Positions 1-8,172 of a stretch of 64,000 nt of DNA are shown here, piece by piece. Origin of the DNA: Hymenobacter gummosus (GTDB lineage: Bacteria > Bacteroidota > Bacteroidia > Cytophagales > Hymenobacteraceae); the NCBI RefSeq assembly GCF_003970915.1, contig NZ_RXOF01000004.1, forward strand, positions 310,001 through 374,000, read 5' to 3'. The notes below the pieces were generated by a model. The model was not told where the DNA came from, did no database searches, and saw nothing but the letters and a program-made list of their open reading frames with translations. The position numbers and the translations under genes were made by a program. Position 1 is the stretch's first letter. Each line of letters opens with the position of its first letter.

Positions 1-1091
1 GTCACGGCCAGGTCCTGGTTGCTGCGCTGGTAGATTTTGTGCACCACCAGGTTGCCGCCCCATTGCCAGGCACCGGCGTCGGCGTTGCCGGCCAGGCGGT
101 TGGTCCAGCCGAACAGGTACCGGTCGCCGTACTGGTCGAGGGCGGTTTTGGCCGCGTAGATGCCCTTGCCCTCGAAGCGGGCCGCCCCGCTCGGGCTGGT
201 CCAGGGGCCAGAGAGGGAGCTGCTTTTGCGGTAGAGCAGGTTCTTGCTGTCGATGTCGGAGAAGAGCAGGTAGTAGGTCGAGCCCATCCGGAACAGCTCC
301 GGCGCTTCGAGCATGAAGAAGTTGTCGGGCCCGCCGTCGTAGAGCAGGCCCTGGTAGGTCCAGCTGAGCAGGTCGGGGGAGGTGTACTTCACCACCACCC
401 CGCGCCAGGTGCCACTCACGTTCTTGCGCGCCGCGGCACTCAGGTAGTAGGTAGCAGAGGCGTCGTCGAAGTACACGAACGGGTCCCGGAAGTTGTCCTG
501 CTCGTCGAAGCCCTGCCCGGTGGGGGCGTAGATGGTGGCGAAGCCGCTGCTCTTGGTGAACTGCTGGTTCAGCCCGGGGGCGGTAGCCAGCATGATGCCT
601 TCCTTGCGCGTCACGCAGCTCGATGGGTAATTGGGGTTGTGGCCGGTGTAAAAGGCGTAGTAGGTGCTGCCCTTCTTCACGATGTGGCCGGTGCCCAGGG
701 CATAGTCCTGCTGGCAGGGGTTGGTGCTGCAGGCCAGTATCTGCCCCGCCGACAGGCCCGAGTAGCCGTAGAAATTCGAGGTTTTGAGTTCGTACCAGGG
801 GTGGCGCTGGTGGGTGGCGTCGTTCCAGATGTCCTTGAGGTAGTACACGTTGAACTGCCCGGTGGCCGCGTCGTAGTAGGGCATCACGTCGCCGATGGGG
901 GCCGAATTGTCGCCCAGGGGATAGAACTGGTAGTCCGGGTTTTCGGCCCGCGGGGTGCAGGTCAGGGCGTTGCTGGCGGTGGTGGCAGGCGGCGCGGCCG
1001 GGCGGGCGGCGGTTTCCTTCTGGCAGCCGCCCAGGCACAGGGCCGCCGCGACGATGCCGACCAGCGGCAGCGCGGAGTAAAAACGGTTCAT
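1..1091 (-). CDS. GH32-like fructan hydrolase lipoprotein, 3' end beyond window
   Basis: The 5' part (about 363 codons) of a secreted five-bladed beta-propeller glycosidase is visible; the 3' end lies beyond base 1. It begins MNRFYSALPLVG and has a lipoprotein signal ending LGGC (Cys about residue 22), so it is probably anchored in the outer or periplasmic membrane. GH32/GH43-type landmarks are present: an N-terminal GDVMPYYD in place of the usual WMNDPNG, a clear FRDPFV motif and EAPELF in the position of the acid/base glutamate. It lies last in a minus-strand fructan operon, 235 bp after a canonical GH32 gene. Family level is supported by the motifs and neighbours. Whether it cuts levan, inulin or fructo-oligosaccharides is inference. 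Confidence 0.75.
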   Translation of the reverse strand, partial: MNRFYSALPLVGIVAAALCLGGCQKETAARPAAPPATTASNALTCTPRAENPDYQFYPLGDNSAPIGDVMPYYDAATGQFNVYYLKDIWNDATHQRHPWYELKTSNFYGYSGLSAGQILACSTNPCQQDYALGTGHIVKKGSTYYAFYTGHNPNYPSSCVTRKEGIMLATAPGLNQQFTKSSGFATIYAPTGQGFDEQDNFRDPFVYFDDASATYYLSAAARKNVSGTWRGVVVKYTSPDLLSWTYQGLLYDGGPDNFFMLEAPELFRMGSTYYLLFSDIDSKNLLYRKSSSLSGPWTSPSGAARFEGKGIYAAKTALDQYGDRYLFGWTNRLAGNADAGAWQWGGNLVVHKIYQRSNQDLAV

Positions 1092-1100
1092 GATGGTTGG

Positions 1101-1140
1101 GGCCTCACCCCCGGCCCCCTCTCCGAAGAGAGGGGATGCC
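1101..1140. repeat. REP-B palindrome (CCCCTCTCC/GGAGAGGGG type)
   Basis: A short inverted repeat made of GGCCCCCTCTCC and GAGAGGGG, preceded by CCTCACCCCC. The same palindrome recurs at 2900, 3020, 9158, 20780, 20978, 24125, 24320 and 27390. It sits in the 235-bp gap between the two GH32 genes; no other feature is evident there. Confidence 0.8.
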
Positions 1141-1326
1141 AGACGATGCGGGCGTTTTGGGTTGGGAATGCGAAGCCCGGCCACCCGCTCCGGCAAGGCG
1201 GAACCAGGTGAGGCAGGCTTTCGGGTTGGGCAAGGCAAAGCCCCACCGCCGCGCTTCCGGCCGGAGAAGCGGAAATCAGCAGCAGTGGGGCTGGGAAGCA
1301 GCAGAAGCGGGCGTAATGCCTCCCTC

Positions 1327-2892
1327 CTACTTGGTCGGGGTCAGCAGCCAGGTGTACTCCACCGAATCGAGGGTGAGGCCGGGGGTGGGGCGCAGGCGCA
1401 GGGAGGTGAAGGGCGCCGAGGGGAAGAAGATTTCCGTCATGGCGGTCAGCCCGCCGTCGGCAAACAGCTCCACCGAGGCCGCGTCGAAGAAGAGGGTGAG
1501 GTCGGCGGCGGGGGCGCTGCTCAGGCGCGGGGCCACGTGGCGGGCGGCGAATTTGGGACTGAAGCCGCTGGGGCCGGCCTTGCTGCGGTCGATGAAGTAC
1601 TGGTTGGCTTTCTTGTCGAAGCCGATGAGCAGCTCCTCGCCCTGGGCGTTGCTGAGTACCAGGGTCATGTCCTGTAGCTGCCGGGCGCGCAGCTGCAGGC
1701 GGCTTTGCGGGCGCCACTGGGTCTGCATCTGCTGCAACAGGTCGATTTCGCCCTTCACGGCCAGGTCGGTGAGCGGCTGGGCGGCGGCGCTGGCCTTGCC
1801 CGCGTTGAAATTGGTGAGCGGGCGGATGCGGCTGCTGGTTACCATCGAGGCCACTTCCTTCACCGGGGCCGAGGTCAGGTAGAGTTCCTTGCCCACCTGG
1901 CGCAGGCCCAGTTCGCGCGGCAAAGTCATGGCGCTGCGCCAGGGGGCGGTGGGCACCTGCTGGGCGTAGTCCCAGTTGCTCATCCAGCCCAGGAAGAGGC
2001 AGCGGTTGCCAGTATTGGCGAAGGTCACGCCGGCGTACTCGTCGGGGCCGTAGTCGGCCCACTTGGTCGTGTTGGTCTGGGGCCGGAAGGTTTTGCCGTC
2101 GAACTGGCCGACGAAGTACTGGGTGGCCGAGCCGCCGTTGGGGCCGCCGGGGTTCAGGTTTACCAGCAGCACCCAGTAGGTCTTCTTGTCGAGGGTAAGC
2201 GGAAACAGGTCGGGGCACTCCCACACGCCGCCGTGGGCGCCCACCTGCTCCCCAAACTCGCTTTCCTTGGTCCAGTCCTTGAGGTTGGGCGAGGAGTAGA
2301 ACGTAATGCGGTCCTTGGTAGCCAGGGTCATGATCCACTTCCGGGCCTGGGCGTTCCAGCTCACTTTCGGGTCGCGGAAGTCGGGGATGCCGGGGTTTTT
2401 CAGCACGGGGTTGCCGGCGTACTTCGTCCAGGTTTTGCCCTCGTCGAGGCTGTAGGCCAGGCTCTGGGTTTCGTGCTTGCCGGTCTTCTTCTTTTCCTCC
2501 TCGGGGTCGTGGTGGGTGAAGATGGCCACCAGCGCGTTCTTGCCGAAGCCGGCGGTGTTGTTTTCGTCGACCACGGCCGAGCCGGAAAAGATGTAGCCCA
2601 GCTTATCGGGGTAGAGGGCAATGGGCTGCTCCTGCCAGCGCAGCAGGTCCCGGCTGGTGGCGTGGCCCCAGTGCATGGGGCCCCAGCTCATGCCGTCGGG
2701 GTAATACTGGAAAAACAGGTGGTAAGTGCCGTTGAGGTACACCATGCCGTTGGGGTCGTTCATCCAGTGCGCAGCCGGCGCGAAGTGGTAGGCCGGGCGG
2801 TACTGCGGCGTGGGCGCGGGCGTCTGGGCCGTTTGAGCCTGGCCGATGGCAGGAGCCGTCAGCAGTGAAAGGGCCAGCAGGAGTCGTTTCAT
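1327..2892 (-). CDS. Glycoside hydrolase family 32 (levanase/inulinase/fructosidase)
   Basis: A 521-residue exported GH32 enzyme that hydrolyses beta-fructosidic bonds. The start at MKRLLLAL gives a clean signal peptide ending GQAQ (residues 1-20); the longer open frame upstream reads through a REP-B repeat. Catalytic landmarks: WMNDPNG at 43-49 (nucleophile D46), FRDP at 172-175 (transition-state D) and WECPDLF at 224-230 (acid/base E225). A C-terminal beta-sandwich follows from about residue 370. In the homologous Bacteroides locus the GH32 enzymes release fructose for the neighbouring kinase and importer. Fructan substrate is inferred from context; the exact linkage cannot be read from the sequence. 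Confidence 0.93.
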   Translation of the reverse strand: MKRLLLALSLLTAPAIGQAQTAQTPAPTPQYRPAYHFAPAAHWMNDPNGMVYLNGTYHLFFQYYPDGMSWGPMHWGHATSRDLLRWQEQPIALYPDKLGYIFSGSAVVDENNTAGFGKNALVAIFTHHDPEEEKKKTGKHETQSLAYSLDEGKTWTKYAGNPVLKNPGIPDFRDPKVSWNAQARKWIMTLATKDRITFYSSPNLKDWTKESEFGEQVGAHGGVWECPDLFPLTLDKKTYWVLLVNLNPGGPNGGSATQYFVGQFDGKTFRPQTNTTKWADYGPDEYAGVTFANTGNRCLFLGWMSNWDYAQQVPTAPWRSAMTLPRELGLRQVGKELYLTSAPVKEVASMVTSSRIRPLTNFNAGKASAAAQPLTDLAVKGEIDLLQQMQTQWRPQSRLQLRARQLQDMTLVLSNAQGEELLIGFDKKANQYFIDRSKAGPSGFSPKFAARHVAPRLSSAPAADLTLFFDAASVELFADGGLTAMTEIFFPSAPFTSLRLRPTPGLTLDSVEYTWLLTPTK

Positions 2893-2899
2893 GGGAGTT

Positions 2900-2942
2900 G
2901 ACCCCACCCCCCGGCCCCCTCCCCTCCGGGAGAGGGGGAGCC
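2900..2942. repeat. REP-B palindrome
   Basis: Inverted repeat CCGGCCCCCTCCCC / GGGAGAGGGGG directly upstream of the GH32 start. Same family as the copy at 1101. Confidence 0.8.
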
Positions 2943-2989
2943 AGATCGGTGCAGGCATTGAGGTGGGAAGTTGAAGAAAGCGGCGTTTA

Positions 2990-4018
2990 TCAGGACGCGT
3001 CTGCGACGTGTTTGCTAACGTTCGGCTCCCCCTCTCCTTTTTCATGTCGCGCATCAAGCGAGGGAAGGGGGCCGGCCCCGGAGGGGTCCCGTGAGGCGGA
3101 GGCCAGCAGCTCGCGCACCTGGGCTTCGGTGAACGTGGGCGTGGCGCCGTAGTGCTTGGCTACCAGCGCGCCGGTGGCGCAGGCCAGGCGCAGACACTCG
3201 CCCGGCTCCTGCCCGGCCAGCCAGCCCTTCAGCAGCGCGGCCAGAAACGAGTCGCCGCTGCCGATGGTGTCTTTCACCTCCACCCGCACGCCGGGGGCGC
3301 GGTAGAGCTGATTGTTGGTCCAGAGCAGGGCCCCGTCGGCGCCGCAGGTCACGCACACGGCCTGCAGATTGAAGCGCGTAGCCAGCCACTGCATGGCGGC
3401 GGGGCGGTCGGCCTCGGCGCCCAGCTCCTGCCCAAACCAGCCGCTGATTTCGGCCAGCTCGTGGTGGTTCATCTTCACCAGATCGGCCTTTTGCAGCAGG
3501 TACTTTACCACGTCCTTGGTGTAGTGCGGCGGGCGCATGTTCACGTCGAACACGTTGAAGCGGGCGTGCTCCAGGAGGCGGTACAGCGTTTCGCGGGTGG
3601 CGGGGCTACGGGCGGCCAGGGAGCCGAACACGAACATATCGGCCCCGGCCACCAGCGCGTCCAGGCCTGGCTCGTGCTGAATGTAGTCCCAGGCCACCGG
3701 CTGCACGATTTTGTAGGTCACTTCCTGCGCGTCGTCCACGTTGGCCTTCACCACGCCGGTGAGGTGGGTGCGGCCCAGCTGCACGTAGTCGGTGCTGAGG
3801 CCCTTTGAGGCCACGAAATCGAGCAGCTCCGCGCCGAGGTCGTCGTCGCCGACGCGGCTGATGAGCTGGGTGGGCACGCCGAGCTGGTGCAGGTGCACGG
3901 CCACGTTGAAGGGCGCGCCGCCGGGCTGCTTGCCCGAGGGCAGCACGTCCCAGAGAATTTCGCCGAAGCAGGTTACCTGGGAGCTTAGGAGCTTGGGGGC
4001 TTGGGGGCTTAGGTTCAT
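2990..4018 (-). CDS. Fructokinase (PfkB-family carbohydrate kinase)
   Basis: Cytoplasmic PfkB/ribokinase-fold kinase, 342 residues, expected to phosphorylate fructose released by the GH32 enzymes. Visible motifs: substrate-side GGAPFNVAVH at 33-42 and the ATP/anion-hole motif TIGSGDSF at 251-258 with catalytic base D256. The recognisable domain ends near RELLAS. The last 33 residues are encoded by a hybrid REP-B/REP-A palindrome (3020-3094), so this tail is probably not ancestral. In the Bacteroides fructan locus the equivalent is BT1757. Followed by 97 bp of repeat-bearing spacer before the GH32 gene. Specificity for fructose is inferred from the neighbourhood. Confidence 0.88.
   Translation of the reverse strand: MNLSPQAPKLLSSQVTCFGEILWDVLPSGKQPGGAPFNVAVHLHQLGVPTQLISRVGDDDLGAELLDFVASKGLSTDYVQLGRTHLTGVVKANVDDAQEVTYKIVQPVAWDYIQHEPGLDALVAGADMFVFGSLAARSPATRETLYRLLEHARFNVFDVNMRPPHYTKDVVKYLLQKADLVKMNHHELAEISGWFGQELGAEADRPAAMQWLATRFNLQAVCVTCGADGALLWTNNQLYRAPGVRVEVKDTIGSGDSFLAALLKGWLAGQEPGECLRLACATGALVAKHYGATPTFTEAQVRELLASASRDPSGAGPLPSLDARHEKGEGEPNVSKHVADAS
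3020..3094. repeat. Hybrid REP-B/REP-A palindrome inside the fructokinase 3' end
   Basis: CGGCTCCCCCTCTCC and GGGGGCCGG form the REP-B arms. Between them lies CATGTCGCGCATCAAGCGAG, a word also found in the REP-A copy at 7738 and the element at 50035. The repeat is translated as the C-terminal tail of the kinase. Confidence 0.75.
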
Positions 4019-4110
4019 GGGGCTTGGTTTTATGGATCTTGGGGATTAGGAAGTGAGTACGGTCTGGGGCGGAGTCGGCTGATCTAAATGACAGCCAAGC
4101 CCCCAAGACC

Positions 4111-5445
4111 CTAATGCAGTACCAGCGTCTTGTCCAGCTGTTCGAGCGAGGTGCCCTTGGTTTCGGGCATCAGGCCCAGCACAAACAGCAGCTGCAGCAC
4201 CATCATACCGCAGAAAAAGGCGAAGGTGTTGCCGCCGCCGAGCTGCTCGGCCAGGGGCGGGAAGGCAAAGGCAATAATAGCGGCCATAACCCAGTGCGTG
4301 CTGGAACCCAAAGCCTGCCCCTGGGCGCGCACCGTGTTGGGGAAGATTTCGGAGATGAACACCCAGATGACGGCGCCCTGCGAGAAGGCGAAAAAAGCAA
4401 TGTAGACGAACAGCAGCCCCGGCACCAGCATGCCGCCGAAGGCCGTGAAGTTTTCGGAGTAGAAGGCCCAGGCTACCAGGGCCAGAGTCGTAATCAGCCC
4501 GAACGAGCCGATGAGCATGAGCTTGCGGCGGCCAAACCGGTCGATAACCTGCCGGGCCAGCAGGGTGAAGATGAAGTTCACCAGCCCCAGCCCGGCCGAG
4601 GAAAGCAGGGCCGAGCTTTTGCCCAGGCCGGTCATTTCGAAGATGCGCGGGGCGTAGTAGATGATGGCGTTGATGCCCGACACCTGGTTGAACAGCGCAA
4701 AAAGCACGGCCAGCATCACCGGGGTGCGGTACTGCCGGGCCAGCAGGGAGCGGCCGCCCTCGGCCTGGTCGGCGGCGTTGGTGGTCAGCACACTGGTTAC
4801 CAGCTCATCGGCCTTGGCCTCGTCGATGCGGCGGAACACGGCGCGGCCCTCCTCCACCCGCCCCTGCCCGATCAGCCAGCGCGGGCTTTCGGGCACCCGG
4901 AACAGCAGCAGGAAAAACGCCAGCGCCGGCGCAGCCTGCACGCCCAGCATCCAGCGCCAGTCGTTTTCGCCCAGGCCGGTGAGCAGGTAGTTCGACAGGT
5001 AGGCGGCCAGGATGCCGAACACGATATTGAACTGGAACATGGCCACCATCTGCCCGCGCTTCTCGGCCGGGGCCACCTCCGAAATGTAGAGCGGGGCCGT
5101 GACGGACGAAGCGCCCACGCCCAGCCCGCCCAGGAAGCGGAACAGCATGAAGGCGTACCAGTTGGAGGTCAGCGCCGCGCCCAGGGCCGAGACGAGGTAG
5201 AGCACCGCAATCCAGATGAGCGTCTGCCGCCGCCCGAGCCGGTCCGACGGGATGCCGCCGAAAATGGCCCCGAACACCGTGCCGATCAGGGCCACGGCAA
5301 TAGTAAAGCCGTGCTGCACCGAATCGAGGCCCCAGAGCTGCTGAATGGCCTTCTCGGCCCCGGAAATCACGGCCGTATCGAAGCCGAACAGGAAGCCCCC
5401 GAGCGCCACGACCAGGGACCAGAAAAAGACGTTGTTGTTCTTCAC
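4111..5445 (-). CDS. MFS sugar porter (fructose importer, BT1758/XylE-like)
   Basis: Inner-membrane sugar:proton symporter of the major facilitator superfamily, about 444 residues and 12 predicted membrane helices. Sugar-porter signatures: ALGGFLFGFDTAVISGAE near the N-terminus, DRLGRRQTL and PESPRWLIGQGR in the N-half, and RFGRRKLMLIGS plus VPETKGTSLE-like LMPETKGTSLEQL at the C-end. I chose the GTG at 5445, giving (M)KNNNVFFWSL. The frame stays open to 5592, but the extra 49 codons translate a palindromic repeat. Between fructokinase and susD it matches the role of BT1758, import of fructose for the adjacent kinase. The substrate is inferred. Confidence 0.88.
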   Translation of the reverse strand: MKNNNVFFWSLVVALGGFLFGFDTAVISGAEKAIQQLWGLDSVQHGFTIAVALIGTVFGAIFGGIPSDRLGRRQTLIWIAVLYLVSALGAALTSNWYAFMLFRFLGGLGVGASSVTAPLYISEVAPAEKRGQMVAMFQFNIVFGILAAYLSNYLLTGLGENDWRWMLGVQAAPALAFFLLLFRVPESPRWLIGQGRVEEGRAVFRRIDEAKADELVTSVLTTNAADQAEGGRSLLARQYRTPVMLAVLFALFNQVSGINAIIYYAPRIFEMTGLGKSSALLSSAGLGLVNFIFTLLARQVIDRFGRRKLMLIGSFGLITTLALVAWAFYSENFTAFGGMLVPGLLFVYIAFFAFSQGAVIWVFISEIFPNTVRAQGQALGSSTHWVMAAIIAFAFPPLAEQLGGGNTFAFFCGMMVLQLLFVLGLMPETKGTSLEQLDKTLVLH

Positions 5446-5502
5446 GGCGGAAAAGTTGCGGAAGCCGCCCGCGGAGGAAAGCAGCGGTTTCCAGTTATAC
5501 AA

Positions 5503-5897
5503 TGGTGAAATGGTGATTGGTGAAATGGTGAGTTTTGATGTTTGGGAGGCACGGTGTTGCGCATTTCGCGCAAGCGGCACGACACTCACCATTTCACCAT
5601 CTCACCAGTTCACCGCCCGAAGGGAAAGCCGTACCGGGCGCCACCGGGGCATCCACTGCCGCCGCGTGTCAAGCCCGTTCACTCACCAGGCTCCCCTATC
5701 CCCAGGAGCGGCGGCGGATACTGGCTCGCGCCATTCCCACAACCCGGCCCGGCACCCGGCACGGCCCGTCCTTCGGATGGTGAACTGGTGAAATAGTGAA
5801 ATGGTGAGTTGACGTTCTGGCGGCGCGGAGTCGCCCGTTTGCGCATGTCGCGCCAGCAGCCCGGCACTCACCATTTCACCACTTCACCATCTCACCG
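5503..5897. repeat. Two palindromic elements built on TGGTGAAATGG words
   Basis: Left element 5503-5619: TGGTGAAATGGTGATTGGTG is answered by CACTCACCATTTCACCATC. Right element 5776-5897: TGGTGAACTGGTGAAATAG is answered by CACTCACCATTTCACCAC. Both hold short runs of TGGTGAAA-type words. Between them (5620-5775) is non-coding GC-rich sequence with no gene I can support. The right element abuts the susD stop codon at 5898. Confidence 0.8.
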
Positions 5898-7619
5898 CTA
5901 CCAGCCCGGGTTCTGGCGGTAGAGGCCTTTGCTGAAGTTGATCTGGTTCAGGGGGATGGGCAGGTACTCGTCACGGCCGCGGGTGAAATTAGCGTTCTGC
6001 AGGTAGTTGCGGCGGGTTTTCTCGATGCGGAAGTACTCGTTGAGGTAGTCGGCGGCAATGCCCCAGCGCACCAAATCGAAGAAGCGGGAGCCTTCCATGG
6101 CAAACTCCAGGCGCCGCTCCCAGCGCAGGGCCTCGCGGGCGTACTGCTGGCTCCACACGCCGGCCGGGTACTGGCCGATGCGGTAGTTGGAGCTGGGCTG
6201 CCCGTTGGCCTGGCGCAGCAGCTGGGTGCTGTTCTGGGCGCGCTGCCGGATCTGGTTGACGATGGGCAGGGCCTCGGCCGGGCGGCCCAGCTCAATGAGC
6301 GCCTCGGCCTTCATCAGCAGCACGTCGGCGTAGCGGATGACGGCCCAGTTCTTGGTGCTGCTCATGAAGGGCGGCAGCTTCTGGAAGCTCGGGGCACCCG
6401 GCCCCACCAGTTCCTTTTGCGACATAAACTGCCCGTATACATCCGGCAACCGCACCCAGCTGCGCTGAAACACGAACGAGGGGTCGTACTTCCAGGGGTG
6501 GGTCGGAATGGCCACGGTGTGGTCCAGGCGCGGGTCCACGGTATTGGTCTGGAAGTCGGCCGGGGCCGTCAGGCTGGTGGCGTTGAAGGTGCTGAACAGG
6601 GGCAGCCCCTGCGCGTCGGTCTTGAAGGCGTTGACCAGGTTCTGGCTGGGCTGGTGGAAGCTGCAGCAGCCGAATTCCGAGTTCATCGGGTAGTTCAGCT
6701 TGTTGCCCTGGTTGATGCGCCCGCGCGGCGAGCCGTCGTCCTTGGAAAACTGGATAGCAAACACCGACTCATTCCCGTTGTCGAAGGCCGACATGAAGTT
6801 GTTGCCGAAGTCGGTGTACAGGCTGTGCTTGCCCGAGCTGATAACCTCGTCGGTGAGGCGCACTACTTCCTGCAGCTTGGCCTGGTCGATGCTGGTGACC
6901 TGGTGCGTCTCGCTCTGCACGTAGGCCTGAAACAGCCGCACCTTCGCCAAGTAAGCCTTGGCCGCCACCCGGCTGGCCCGGCCCACTTCCGGCTGATTTA
7001 CCGGCAGCGCAGTAGTCCCGGCCTGGAAGTCCTCGGCAATCTTGTCCCAGAGCTGCTGGCTGGTCAGGGCCACGTTCGAGACCTGGTCGTAGGTTTCCAC
7101 CGGCACCGTCTCGTCGAGCCAGGGCACGCGGTCGAACAGCTCCTTGAGGATGAAGTAGAAGTGCCCGCGCAGGAAGCGCGCCTCCGCGATGCGCACCTGC
7201 CGGTTGGGCATCTGCGCGTCCGTCACCGCATTGAGCCGGCGCAGCGCCTCGTTGGCCCGGCCGATGCCCACGTAGAGGCGGAACCACACTTCGTCGGTGT
7301 TGCCCACGTCGGTGCGGTTGTAGGTGAAGGTTTCGTAGAAGTGGAAGCCCTCAATGTCGCCGATGCCGCCCCCGCCCTTGTAGGCGTCGCCGGAGCGCAG
7401 GTTGCCGTAGGGCCACAGGGAGGTGTAGGGCACCGTGAAGCCGTCGTTGGCCAGGGCCGAGTAGGCGGCAATCAGCTGCTTGTCGGCGTTTTCGGGCGTG
7501 TTGAGCTGCTCGTCGCTGAGCGCCCCGCGCGGGGGCACGTCCAGGAAGTCCTTGTCGTTGCAGGCCGTGGTGCCCAGGGCCAGCAGCGCGGCCAGCGTGA
7601 GTAGTTGTATGGATTTCAT
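5898..7619 (-). CDS. SusD/RagB outer-membrane glycan-binding lipoprotein (fructan locus)
   Basis: Surface lipoprotein of 573 residues that partners a SusC porin in binding and importing oligosaccharide. Start chosen at MKSIQLLTLAALLALG, giving a lipobox TTAC (Cys about residue 20). SusD hallmarks: CNDKDFLDVPPRGALS after the lipobox, TPR-like central helices (RIAEARFLRGHFYFILKELF), the RYADVLLMKAEALIELGR motif and a C-terminal RRLEFAMEGSRFFDLVRWG. The frame is intact. Its SusC partner, which should lie immediately upstream in the transcript, survives only as a C-terminal fragment at 7883, so this protein may have no porin to work with. Confidence 0.93.
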   Translation of the reverse strand: MKSIQLLTLAALLALGTTACNDKDFLDVPPRGALSDEQLNTPENADKQLIAAYSALANDGFTVPYTSLWPYGNLRSGDAYKGGGGIGDIEGFHFYETFTYNRTDVGNTDEVWFRLYVGIGRANEALRRLNAVTDAQMPNRQVRIAEARFLRGHFYFILKELFDRVPWLDETVPVETYDQVSNVALTSQQLWDKIAEDFQAGTTALPVNQPEVGRASRVAAKAYLAKVRLFQAYVQSETHQVTSIDQAKLQEVVRLTDEVISSGKHSLYTDFGNNFMSAFDNGNESVFAIQFSKDDGSPRGRINQGNKLNYPMNSEFGCCSFHQPSQNLVNAFKTDAQGLPLFSTFNATSLTAPADFQTNTVDPRLDHTVAIPTHPWKYDPSFVFQRSWVRLPDVYGQFMSQKELVGPGAPSFQKLPPFMSSTKNWAVIRYADVLLMKAEALIELGRPAEALPIVNQIRQRAQNSTQLLRQANGQPSSNYRIGQYPAGVWSQQYAREALRWERRLEFAMEGSRFFDLVRWGIAADYLNEYFRIEKTRRNYLQNANFTRGRDEYLPIPLNQINFSKGLYRQNPGW

Positions 7620-7672
7620 CGTGGGAAGCAGTGGTTGGGGAGGTGGGAGTTGGGCGGCCAATCGGCAGGCCG

Positions 7673-7846
7673 TCATGCTGAGCTTGTCGAAGCATCTCTA
7701 CCGCTTCGTTGGCTCAGTTCAGGCCGTCATGTCGAGCATGTCGCGCATCAAGCGAGGATCGAGACATCTCGCGTGCTGATGTTGGATTCACTATCTGACG
7801 AAGCAGTGGAGATGCTTCGACTTCGCTCAGCATGACGTTCTGGTGT
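7673..7846. repeat. REP-A palindromic element
   Basis: Inverted repeat with arms GTCATGCTGAGCTTGTCGAAG and CTTCGACTTCGCTCAGCATGAC around a centre containing CATGTCGCGCATCAAGCGAG and GACATCTCGCGTGCTGA. It fills the gap between susD and the susC remnant. Confidence 0.85.
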
Positions 7847-7882
7847 GGCCGTTCTTTACTGGTCGTTCTAGAGTCACCCGTT

Positions 7883-8172
7883 CTAGAACGTCACGTTCAA
7901 ACCCGTGCTGAAAGCCGGCGCGATGGGGAAGCCCAGCAGCTGCACTTCGGGGTCGGGGCTGGTGTAGGCGTTCGGGCCTTTGCGGTCCTTGAAGGTGAGC
8001 AGGTTGGTGCCCTGCACGTAGAGGCGCAGCTGCTGCAGGCGCAGCTGCTCGGTCAGCGGCTTGGGGAAGCTGTAGCCCAGCTGGGCGTTGCGCAGCTTCA
8101 GGTAGGAGCCGTTTTCCACGAAGTAGGTGGAGGGCCGCCACTCGTTGTTCTGGTTCAGCAAGGACACCGCCA
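7883..8172 (-). pseudogene. C-terminal fragment of SusC/RagA TonB-dependent receptor (truncated)
   Basis: Only the last 95 or so residues of a SusC porin remain: NNEWRPSTYFVENGSYLKL, then RNAQLGYSFPKPLTEQLRL, then LYVQGTNLLTFKDRKGPNAY and a final TGLNVTF with aromatic C-terminus, as is usual for an outer-membrane barrel. The normal protein is about 1000 residues. Upstream of about 8165 the sequence changes abruptly to the sensor gene in a different frame. There is no start codon, signal peptide, plug or TonB box. A simple deletion between co-oriented neighbours explains this. An assembly join cannot be excluded from sequence alone. Confidence 0.85.

Noticed and set aside
5446-5592. The ATG at 5592 as start of the MFS importer
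   Set aside because: The additional 49 residues are translated from a palindromic repeat and do not look like a transporter N-terminus; GTG at 5445 starts (M)KNNNVFFWSL.
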